Positions 54,231 to 64,000 of a DNA stretch of 64,000 nucleotides are shown here, in pieces. Position 1 is the stretch's first letter, and every line of letters starts with the position of its first letter. The notes under the pieces were generated by a model. It had not been told where the DNA came from and made no database searches. It saw only the letters and a list, made by a program, of their open reading frames with translations. The translations under genes and the position numbers were made by a program. Source of the stretch: Eurosta solidaginis (taxonomy: Eukaryota; Arthropoda; Insecta; Diptera; Tephritidae); contig NC_090322.1 of NCBI RefSeq assembly GCF_040869045.1, positions 182,713,477 through 182,777,476 of the forward strand, written 5' to 3'.

Positions 54231-55062
54231 CAAGAATCGGTCACCAACTTGAAAAAATTTGTAAGCTATAGCATTTTTTCCAGAAAGGGAATGCAAACAA
54301 CAACTAACAAAAACGATCTCTACTTTGTATATTGGACTTGTATGTAAACCTTGAAAACATTGAAAAAACTTTATAGTTATAAAGAATTAAAATATTGCCT
54401 TGCCAGGGGGCTTTGCAAAACCCAGTTTGATTAAGCATTTAAGACGCCATTACTGACGTTGTTGCTTTGTTCACCCTTATTTTACGATCTTTTAGTATTC
54501 AAGCCCTCCAAGTAGCTTATAAAAAGCTGCTTTGGTGCCTATTGAACTCGTTTAAACCGACTGAATGTTAGTAAGATTGTATTCTACAACCAGCCAGGTT
54601 TTCCACAAGGTAATCTTTCGAGGATCTTAGTAGCACATCATTCCAACTTCTGCAGAGGTTATTATGTTGTGCGCCCATTTTTCCACTTTCGTCTTTGTAG
54701 TCCAATGACCAATACAAACTTCAATAAGATTAAATGCCCCAGATCTGCTTGAAAGGCACTCGATTTCTTTTTGAGCCGGAATCCAGTGCATACCATGCAT
54801 TGAGTATCTTTTCAGCACAAAACTTCTTTTAGTCTCAGTGCGGATTGTGTCGTTGTACAGAGTATATGTAAGTCCATCAGTAACTGGTTTATCTTCATAT
54901 TGTAGCTCCGATTCTTACCTGACATCGATTCACAAGCGTAATATATTTCAATTTATCTTGCAATAAATTGTTAAACTCATACCGGAATAAATGAGCTGGT
55001 GGATTCAACCGAAATACCGGCCAATTAAACCGAATTTTCTATCAGCAACAACGATTTTATTC
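54231..55062. other. Spacer, nothing recognised
   Basis: No element ends or domains. Minus frame 54627-54818 has no recognisable similarity. Confidence 0.4.
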
Positions 55063-55064
55063 AC

Positions 55065-57016
55065 AAGTAAGCCTTAGCACTGTTGACTTAACAACTGTTT
55101 CTGTCATCCTAAGAATACCAATAAAAACTGTTAGATAACACATTTCCGTGAACATTAGAATAATATTGATGGTTGTTGTTGGCAGCTTGATGATAAGATC
55201 AAAGTAATGGGCGCTGGGTATGGAAGGTTCTCTTTAAAATTAGCTGATGCATTTGCATAATATTGACAGTTGTTCGCTGTTTAAATGACCAATTAAATCA
55301 GTTATTTGAGCAGAAAAATCAGTTATATTAATTGATAATCTGTAATTTTTACAGAATATTGTTAACTTGAAAGCAACATTTTTTCTTCTGTTGAAATGAT
55401 CAAAGAAACTTGTTCTGTTCAAAAAGTGGTTGAATCAACCACCAATTCTAAACACCAAACCCGAGTTGTTGATTTTACTAGCGGAATTGGTTTCGGTGCA
55501 TATACTTTGTACTAAATTTTCATTTAGTTCTGAGTATCACTGCTATTAACATATTTATGCAACTGTCATAAAATATTATGGAACATTGAATGCATACGAC
55601 ACATGTGAATCTAAAATCTTCAGCTCTTAATGGAATAATTCAATTAAAAACTCTGACAAGAAGCGCAAGTGATTCGTACAAGAGATTTCTTGTTAACAAA
55701 CTGACATAACTCTCGTATCTAATGTAAGAGTGTGTGAGTGTATAAATATTCTTTGATACATATGTGTAGGCGTTAATTGCCACATTGATTTTGACATTTT
55801 GCATTTACGTTCACAATTTTAGTTCCTACAAAATTTTAAAGTACAATTAAATATTTAAAAAGGCAAAAATGATTTTAAATATAATCGCAGAGATTCTCTT
55901 TCTATTTTGCGTTGAGCAAGTGTCAGATATTATCTAAAAGCAAATAAGATATACATCTTTTTTGTAGTTAAAAGGATTGAGAAATTTGGAAACGTATAAA
56001 GGGTTGAAGAAGAATTAAGTGTCATATGCATATCCAGTTACTTGTGATTTGACAATAACACATATGCAAATGACATCTTTTTTAAAGTAAGGCAGAGGAA
56101 AATGCTAATGTGTTTTCCTTTGTAGTTGCTGCTGCATTTCTACTATTCCTTCCTATAAGTTTTAAATAGTTTTGAATTGTTTTACTTATAAGAACCCTCC
56201 AATATGCTTGGATTTTTCAAGCTTCCATTTATTTATTTTTAAACAAATCAGATACGGTTTTAGTATCTTTTTAGTTGGCATTTCTATCACACATGTCTAA
56301 TATGTTCTCGTACATTAGTTTGGAAAAATCTTGTTATTATAGTAGATTTGTACTTAGGTGCCAGTTCTGGGTAACGCTGCATTGTGTTGCGCTATTGCGT
56401 TGATGCTCAGGTTTATGTACGTTGATATTCGAGGCAGATAATTAATTTTGTTTTGAATTTTCAGAGTAAATTTTGAAAGACCAACCCATCAATTAAATAC
56501 CCGTGACTTTTGACAAAGAATAGATCAATATATTTGTCATCGCTTGTCGTTTAAGCAGCCGTATATATTATACTGCAATGAATGAGGCTAGTGAAATCAA
56601 CAAATCGGGTTTGTGATCTTAAACTAATAATTATTAGATAAAATTGATTGCATTGTGGCAAATTCAACTGAGTTTTTTGTCAACACAAAAAAAACAAATT
56701 TGTTTAGTCATTTCAACAAAAGAGAAACTGTTGGTATCAAGTTAACACTATTCTTCAAAAACGACAGATCCTCAATCGATCAAAGTATTTTTTTGTTAAA
56801 AGAACTAATTTTATTGGTTATTTCAACAGGGAATAACTATCAATATTTAGAAAATGCATACGCTCACTGCTTTCGTCTTTTGGTGCCACAGATATCTTTG
56901 TCATATCGACAGCCCTTACTGTATTTTAATGTTCATGGAAATCTGTTATTTTCACAGTTTTCATTAGCATTCTAAGAGTGACAGCAATAATTGTTAAGTT
57001 TACAGAGTCATGGCTG
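55065..57016. mobile_element. TIR element with long, diverged inverted arms
   Basis: Left arm about 55065-55490 and right arm about 56585-57016 are inverse copies with many differences: TTGACTTAACAACTGTTTCTG versus (inverted) CAGCAATAATTGTTAAGTTT; GATCAAAGAAACTTGTTC, GTTAACTTGAAAGCAAC and ACCCGAGTTGTTGATTTTAC also have inverse partners. The 1.1-kb centre has no transposase. The 106-aa frame 56655-56975 and the 60-aa frame 55240-55422 are the arms. Superfamily unknown; old by divergence. Confidence 0.65.
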
Positions 57017-57019
57017 ACG

Positions 57020-59258
57020 TATGATGTGTTTTTTTGTGTTAGTTTGTCTGTTGTCAGAATCAACAATTTCCCTTTGAGTAACATTTTAAGAAAATTTGCG
57101 TAAAAGGTTCACCTGGCCCACTCAGAAAAATGTAGAGGCTTCCTAGGAAGAGTTTCACACCTTTCTCAAGTAGTCCATCGTTATCTTTGGAAGGTTATGA
57201 TTGTGTGGTTTCCGAAAACTTTCTTCCTTCGCTACACTTGCTGTTTCCTGACGCATGAGCGATTTTTCGATCATGATGGAGCTTTTGAAAGTCTGAAGGA
57301 AAAAAATCGGAAATGCACCCTCTGCGCTAGCTTTCTTCTCTTACTATTGGGTTTCTTCTGAAACACGGTAATGATTTTTCTTCGTTTCGTTTGGTCAATG
57401 TTGACTATTTTTCTGCCACAACCAAGCTTGCAAATAACGACTTAACATAACACCTGTAGATGAGTTTTGGGTCTGCTTTGGTTCCTAAGCAATTTTTAAT
57501 TGCAAAAAGAGGTTGTGGTCATGAGAACTCTTCAAATACAGTAGTTTTACAAACAATAGCTTTAAATTAGTTTATCACTTTCAAAAAAAAAAAAAGCGTC
57601 TAAAGGAAATATGTAAACATGGTAAATGTTGGCAGGTATTTCCAATCGTACTTTAAAAACATTTTTCAAATTGAGTAAATTGGAATAAAGATACGGGTTA
57701 AAATATAGATGCAAAATTTTTGCGATCGTAGTAGAATTTGTTCTCTTGGAAAAATAAAGGCACTTTGATCAGCTAAAATTTGATCTCGATATTGCAATAG
57801 TTAAATTTTCACCTTCTGAACAATTTCGCAATAATCCAAGCGTTTTGGAACTCCGAATTTCCTATACCTTTCATCTGGTTAATGAAAGCGCTGTTTGGGC
57901 ATGCTTAAGTATATTAACAGCTACAAAAACCCAGAATAGAAGCTGAATTTCTTATTGGTAGAATATAAGGTACTGTCTGCTCTAATATTGCTTAATTGCT
58001 ATTCGGTCGCCTATTATGGCTGTTACAGTATTCGTTGTTTTTCTTCAAGCTTTAGCAGACTGCATACAAGCAGTATTGGTGAGCTTTCTAGAAGATCGCT
58101 TAGTCTTATAAGTGGAAGATATCAATCTTATAGATAGCTTCATTTGGCATTTTCGTTTTCAATAGATTGCTTAACTCCCAGTTAAATCGATATTTGTGCA
58201 TATTTTGTACAAGAAAACCAACGAAACAGCTGTCTTTTGTTTACACTTTTTCCTTGCACTTAACAGACAGTCGATTATTCAGGTAGCATGTAAAAAACAA
58301 GAATTTCGAGAACTTATAGATAAGTGAATAACTGAATATGGTGAAAATCTCCCCTAATAGTATTTCAACATAAATCGCAACGTGCGCCATTGTACCACTA
58401 GCGCAAATACATTTGAGGCCAGTTATCGGTGCCCAAAAAAATTGCGGCATTACTCGGCTAATATCCATGGGTACTATAAACATGTCCACATATGTATGTA
58501 TATCGGTAGAAAGAAGTAGAAATGTTTGCGTCACGTATTGCTTTAATTTCATTTCAATTTAATGTTTAAAACTTTCTTTGCTCATTCTTAATCCGCTTTG
58601 TTAAGCCTTGTTGTTGTTTTGCAAAATCCAAAAGAATACGCACGCAGTAATTTTTAGGCGTAGTTCATGGCACATCTGCTAACATGGTTTTTGTAAAATC
58701 CTTATACATACATACTTGTATCCATGAATATTCATGAATAATAGACAAACATACGGCAGGATTATACCGTTTCTTTCGAGATACATTCGTATATCCAGTT
58801 ACACTGAGTATCAAAAGGAGCGCTGCTTTCACGCATGTGCTATTAATTCAAAAAACATTCAATCTTCATGGCGCATAATTTACTTTTTCGTTATTATAAT
58901 CTTAAACTTGGAAATTTTATAAAAAGGTGAGAAAGGGTTGAGTTGTTATATTTAACTGTTGTTTTTATTTGGCGTGAACTGACTCCAAGGAGAATCGACA
59001 ATTCATCTGACAATTAGAAAGATTCTCTTCAAGAGTAAACAGTTTCCTGTTGTAAACGGATTTTCTGTGTTTTTCTAAGCCACAGCATCACCCCTATGCA
59101 AAGTTGCGTTCCAATGAAGCGTGATCTAGTTACGGATAGAAATTTAACATGCAAATGCAACAACAACGCTGTGATTCTATCTGGATTAATTTTTGGATCA
59201 ACAGGGTAGCTCTGCTGATTTGTTTTTTTGTTGAAAATTTTTGACAGCATACCTTCTG
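57020..59258. other. Non-coding stretch, nothing recognised
   Basis: Plain AT-rich sequence. Small frames (57955-58137, 58241-58552 minus, 58734-58922, 59029-59298 minus) lack recognisable domains. A poly-A run at about 57586. No element ends seen. Confidence 0.4.
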
Positions 59259-59267
59259 TACTTGGTA

Positions 59268-60223
59268 TTATAGCTGCAAAAGTATCGATATTCGGCATAC
59301 TCGATATTTTCGATATTTAAGAGGGAGGGTATCGACATATCGCGATATATATCGAATTTTTTGTTATAGTGAAAAGCGCTTACTCAATTTAAAAGCAATA
59401 TCAGGTATATATCAGACATTTATGTAAATATAATATGTACATGTATATATATATGTAATATTGTCTTCATAACTTCGAAACGATCATAAAACACATTCAG
59501 CAAAGTCGTCCGCGATGGTAGCTTATACAGCGAAGCGAGGGTATATACAAAGTTACGACACCCTTTGTCATCCACTATGGGAAAAGGTCGAACGTCTGCG
59601 GTGGCTAAACCCCAGTAGGGTGCTGGCAAAAGCCTTTTACGTGATGACGTATTTTTCATATAAAAATTAATCTTATTTGGCGAGCTATGTGAATCTAAAT
59701 TTGCAGTTGTATGCGATCGTTCTAGATGGTGAAACAAATTGAACGTATTACCACTAGTTGTATAACATTTTGTTGCAATAGTATTACTGGTTTTGTCAAA
59801 ATGGGTCCAAATGCTTGACTTTGTACTTCGTAGCTTTTTGGCAACACAATTTTCGTCTTCAAACTCAATATCTTCTGTTGCGTGTATATCTACATATACG
59901 ACTACATGTCTATATGTGTATATAATATGAAAAAAATAACGTAACTTTCACATTGAACTTTTGTAAGAATTTTTCAATATTCAGAGCCACCAACTTGTTA
60001 GGTATTCATCTAAAATAAACACAAATCTGACATAATGTATGTAATTTTATTTATTCATGTTTTATTTGTCTTACCAAAGTTTTAGACGCTGGCAATTCTG
60101 CCGCTAGAAAAAGGAATAAGAAATGGGAATAAAGTACTCGATATTTAGAAAAAAACATCGATAATCGAACCACGAACCTGGTATCGATGTATCTATATTT
60201 ATATCGATACTTTTGCAGCTCTA
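59268..60223 (-). mobile_element. hAT-type non-autonomous element with transposase remnant
   Basis: Inverted termini (T)ATAGCTGCAAAAGTATCGAT (59269) and its inverse ATCGATACTTTTGCAGCTCTA (60203-60223). The flanking direct repeat is TACTTGGTA (59259-59267, 60222-60230), consistent with the 8-bp hAT duplication. TAGAGCTGCAAAAGTA resembles hAT ends of the CAGAGGTG.AAAAGTA kind. Minus strand encodes a transposase piece. Confidence 0.75.
59420..59737 (-). pseudogene. hAT transposase fragment
   Basis: 105-codon minus-strand frame with GLATADVRPFPIVDDKGCRN and YTLASLYKLPSRTTLLNVFYD, the conserved region of hAT transposases (typically ..D.RPFSIVEDEGF..L...L.P.Y.LPSR). The zinc-finger and catalytic parts are missing, so it is a dead remnant. 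It lies inside the element with hAT termini, which agrees with the assignment. Confidence 0.75.
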
Positions 60224-60231
60224 CTTGGTAG

Positions 60232-62490
60232 CACTTACAGGCATATGCACTAGGGCATTCGATATTTAACATATTTCTTCCCACTCTACAACCCATAAGT
60301 TTTAGCTTTAAGTCTGAAAACAAATTATTAAGGCCATAAGATAATTACATTACATTCATTTTAAATCATGATAGAAAAACTAAAAATTTTTTATTTGAAA
60401 AATACAAGAACCACAACAAAATGTGCATTTGCTTTTGGCGCAAAGCTCCTGACAGAAGTAAAATTTTTAGTATCAGTCTTAGAACGATAGTTTTTTTAGT
60501 TCAAAACGCTTCTTTTGGTACCTCTCCCGACATTTTTGGACGTGTTTTCAGTGTCTCCCGCTTTGTGGAGCATTAGTACTCTAGTTTTGTTTTAAGTGCA
60601 AAATCCCATACATATTTCTAAGGAAAATATATCGCATTTGTGGCATAGTTTAAAGAAATAATAATACTAGTTATTAGTTTGATAATTTGTTTTAATTTTA
60701 TTAGTAAAATTTTATGGAGTGATTCGGGGAAAAAGCTTGAAAATAACAAGCACCCTATTACACATTCGTTGAGTGCTGCCAACTATCATAGTACTGCTCG
60801 TGATCGTTCCAATGAGATTTGATCGTGATCCAGAGCTCGATGACGCAGTGGCACGCTACTAATATCATTGACTTACATCTCTGGGCCAAGTATGTGCAAC
60901 AAAACAAATCGAATTGAAGTTCCTGCAACAAGCAAATGCAAATTCACACTGCAAACTGACACTAAATTATTACGCTTCGGTTAATGCAAATCAAATCAAT
61001 TAAAAGCAATTTATTTCGGTTCAGTTACGCCACTTCAGGCTGCATTTTTTTCCTTTTAAAATGTTTCTTTCGTTAATTTGAATTGCTTTCTTTGGTTTTG
61101 ATTGCCATGAATTGGTGAGTATAAATTGCCACTTTGCATTTTGGCAGGCGCACAAACAAAACTGTCAAATTCTGTTTAATGACAGGCAGAATATGGTAGG
61201 GTGGCGTAGCGGTGTGTTAGACAGAGAGGATAAAAATGAAAGAGACCAAGAACTAGCATCGCCAGGGAAAAGCGGGATCATGAGCTGCACTTCGCACTGT
61301 GTAACGAATTAATTTCGTAAAGCAAAATTTCTCAATCAATTACCGCAAGCGCGGGATGAGATGTGAGCGACATTAAAAATGAGCAAGATGCGGAAAGTGA
61401 ATGATGAAAAAAATTTGAAGAACTAAATCAGAGATCGTAGCAGTTACGACTTTTATTTAAAACAAATTTTTATTTGTTTAAGTAAACTTGAAAATGTCTG
61501 ACAATTTTTTAGTCAAATATGAAATTTGAAATTGTAATTTTATGATTCAAGGTTCGATTGGAGCTCATGTGAGAGAATGTTTCAAGGAACCGCGTGTGTG
61601 CAGAAATAAAATTATGAAAATGTTGATATTCACCTTTTAGTCCACTTTATGCATCACACGCTCGGTGGAGTGTTTCTTAACATAAGCATGTCAGGCTGAT
61701 GACGGCCCCGATTTTCGAAGATTTTGTGAATGTAAATGTCGATAAGTCTCTCACGTCGTAAGACGTTAGAGCTCTGAGGCTTTTGTGCTTTTCATGTCTC
61801 CTCTTGTTTACCTTTGGAATAGAATAAAGAAAAAATACAAACTCTTTGTCATCTGACTTTTTCAATTAAAATATCTCATTGGTCTCTGCCAAAAACTTGA
61901 TAAATTACAGAAGCACATTTAAAATAGTTCTTAAAATAGTTTCACTTACAAAACTTCGATATATAACGGAGGAAAGGAAGCAAATATGTGGTGCACTGAA
62001 GCGCACAAGGTGTCAGCAACAGAAGAGCGAGGCAGACGTCAGCAAGAACCCAAAGCGGTGTAATAACAACAATTTTGCTCACGTTGCTTTTCGGTTTTCG
62101 TGCACACCAACGGCAACATAAATAAACATAATCATTTTATTGGTCTACATTGTGGACTCTACAACAACAACCAACCAGATCTCACTGACTCTCCGGCAGA
62201 CCGACAGACCGGCACGGCACGCACAACATCCGATACACCGTTTGTACGCGTTTCATCGCAGCGCTCGCCGGTTTGCTTGGTTGAGCTATTAAATTATGCT
62301 GATGCAGCTAATCACTTTGACAGCAATGGCATTTGGAATAAGACACAACAAAAAAATTGTGGAAAAAAATAAAAATAAATAAACGTATAAACTCATTCGG
62401 TAGCAACAAAGTGGAGGAGCAGCACAAGCACTCATAATTCAAAAGAGATCTGCAAATTTTTACAAATGTGAGTGAGTGAGTGAGTGTTGC
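60232..62490. other. Non-coding stretch, possible host intron or regulatory DNA
   Basis: No mobile-element ends. 61970-62330 is GC-richer (GAGGCAGACGTCAGC, CGGCAGACCGACAGACCGGC, CAGCGCTCGCCGG) with short frames but no recognised protein. The TGAGTGAGTGAGTGAGTG microsatellite is at about 62468. Confidence 0.4.
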
Positions 62491-62499
62491 TGATTGTTT

Positions 62500-63460
62500 T
62501 TATACCTTTCATGAACATGAAATGATATATTCACTTTGGTCCGATGTTTGTAACGTTGAGAAATATAGAAGATAGACTCACCATTAAGTATACCGAATAG
62601 ATCAGAGCGACAAACTGAGTTGATATAGCCATGTCCGTCTGTCCGTCCGTCTGTCTGTTTGAACGCAAACTAGTCCATCCAATTTTTAAATATCTCAAAG
62701 AAATTTGGCACAAGGATGTATTTGTGTATTATATTCGACATTTGTCGTATCCGGTAGGATCGGACCACTATAACATATATCTCCCAAACAACCGATCATT
62801 CAGATAAGACGATTTTGGTAATTCCTGCCGCAATTTACAAAGTATAAACGTGCAACTCGGTGATATGTATTCTAATATATCATAGAAGATATACTGAGAA
62901 AATGACTGTGATCGGAGTTATATATAGTTATATCCCATACAACCGATCGTTCAGATAGAAAGATTTTTGGCAATTTCTCCCTTAATTTCCAATATAAAAA
63001 CCTTAAACTTGGTGATATTTATTCTAATATATCATAGAAGATTTCATGAAAAAATAATTTCGATCGGAGCTATATATAATATATATCCCATACAACCGAT
63101 CGCTCAGATAGAAAGCTTTTTAGCCATTTCTCCCTTAATTTCCAATATACAAACGTTAAACTTGGTAATATATATTCTAATATATCATAGAAGATTTCCT
63201 GTTAAAATCATTTTGATCGGAGCTATATATAATATATATCCCATACAACCGGTCGTTCAGATAAGGGGGTTTTTTGACATTTTTTATTTTTTATTTATCT
63301 TAAAAATCGTTTACGTATGTACATCTGTTCACTATATATTTCTTATCTTATACATCCGATTATTTGGAGATTACGAACGGGATAAGATTATTGTTCAGCT
63401 CCATTCATGAAAGGTACGTAGTCTTCGGCACAGCCGAAGACAGTCCCGTCCTTACTTGTT
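62500..63460 (+). mobile_element. INE-1-like element, copy E
   Basis: Contains the INE-1 hallmark ATGTCCGTCTGTCCGTCCG followed by CAAACTAGTCC (62630-62676), a tandem block and a perfect stem-loop GTCTTCGG...CCGAAGAC (63421-63441) followed by AGTCCCGTCCTTACTTG. The start is TATACCTTTCATGAACATG with an inverse CATGAAAGGTAC near 63407. No ORF of significance; the 147-aa frame 62967-63410 is the tandem block. Confidence 0.75.
62760..63290. repeat. About 153-bp tandem block, 3-4 units, in the INE-1-like element
   Basis: CCCATACAACCGATCG or a variant recurs at about 62784, 62934, 63087 and 63240. Units also share TCTAATATATCATAGAAGAT and TTTCTCCCTTAATTTCCAAT. Confidence 0.85.
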
Positions 63461-64000
63461 TTTTTTTTTTTTTTTTTGTTTGTGTTGCTAACTGGTGTTG
63501 CTTGCACACATTTTCTATGTATTTATTCATAAAATTATGTCTAAGCCATGTCACAGGACAATTTAGCAAACAAACTGTCAGAAACATGACAACTCAACAT
63601 GTGCTACCGTGTTACAACAGCTGAATGCGGAATGGTTTGAATGAGCTGAGTGAGTGAGTGAGGCATACAAACAGGCGCGCAACATAGCACACAGCATATG
63701 CATGACTAACTAACGGTTGACGTAAGTTTGAAGGGCTTGTTTTGCGCAAGTGTAATTGTGTAGAAAAAAAGGGCTGTAGAAACGTAGAAAGACAATTAGT
63801 GTTTTGAGTGGGCGCATCATGAAGTTTCAGGAATTTAAATGTCTTATGCAAAACTTTTAGAGGTTTTAAATATGCAAAAGGAAGCAGTCGCCAACACGAT
63901 TTTCTAAATTAATGCTATAGCAAAACTTGCAATAAAATTAAATTATAACTTTTAGTGCAAAAAGAAAAATTTGACTAACAGGAATTTCAAGCTAACATAG
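63461..64000. other. Right edge, nothing recognised
   Basis: Poly-T (about 63458-63478), a GAGTGAGTGAG microsatellite (about 63649) and AT-rich sequence. Overlapping small frames on both strands are not supported. Confidence 0.4.

Noticed and set aside
62967..63410. 147-aa open frame
   Set aside because: It consists of three translated copies of the 153-bp tandem unit of an INE-1-like element.

Overview
The window looks like intergenic or intronic DNA from a higher fly (Diptera). The transposon families suggest a tephritid fruit fly, but no species-diagnostic gene is present, so that assignment is inference. It is AT-rich and filled with mobile elements in several layers. I found no intact host protein-coding gene, rRNA or confident tRNA gene. 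The only host-type candidate is a possible non-coding first exon near 10.06-10.18 kb.

Layout, left to right. 0.08-2.28 kb: INE-1/Helentron-like non-autonomous element (HINE A) with a 130-bp tandem array. 2.7-4.3 kb: decayed LINE broken by a MITE that itself carries a P-superfamily MITE with an 8-bp target duplication. 4.5-5.5 kb: inverted-repeat element with a nested one. 6.0-6.3 kb: SINE. 6.54-6.95 kb: perfect 195-bp inverted repeat with a hammerhead-like motif. 7.0-7.3 kb: minisatellite. 7.6-9.24 kb: decayed Jockey-like LINE. 10.6-11.5 kb: unidentified decayed ORFs. 12.9-14.4 kb: LINE and SINE pieces, one SINE with a 13-bp target duplication. 15.9-18.8 kb: HINE B, invaded by a Helitron and a solo LTR. 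20.3-21.8 kb: degenerate 21-bp satellite. 24.0-24.65 and 26.1-26.5 kb: foldback elements. 25.57-25.89 kb: solo LTR. 26.6-27.25 kb: LINE RNase H fragment. 28.1 kb: Harbinger-like MITE. 29.5-34.6 kb: HINE C and a further HINE fragment. 35.6-38.75 kb: HINE D, in the opposite orientation to A. 40.3-40.8 kb: young, 5'-truncated Jockey-like LINE. 41.5-43.3 kb: MITE, LTR remnant and a second copy of the 26-kb foldback.

The best-preserved element is a BEL/Pao LTR retrotransposon at 46914-54047. It has a 5-bp target duplication and sits inside an older solo LTR (46582-54226) that has its own 4-bp duplication. It encodes a 1458-residue Gag-protease-RT-RNase H frame, an integrase split by two frameshifts, and a separate downstream zinc-knuckle ORF whose last codons lie inside the 3' LTR. 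Its two LTRs are identical for only their first 119 bp. Further right are a 2-kb element with long inverted repeats (55.07-57.02 kb), a hAT derivative with a transposase fragment (59.27-60.22 kb), and a small INE-1-like element (62.5-63.46 kb).

The elements do not form a pathway. They can be read as a relative-age record: HINE B before the Helitron and solo LTR; LINE before MITE before P-MITE; solo LTR before BEL.
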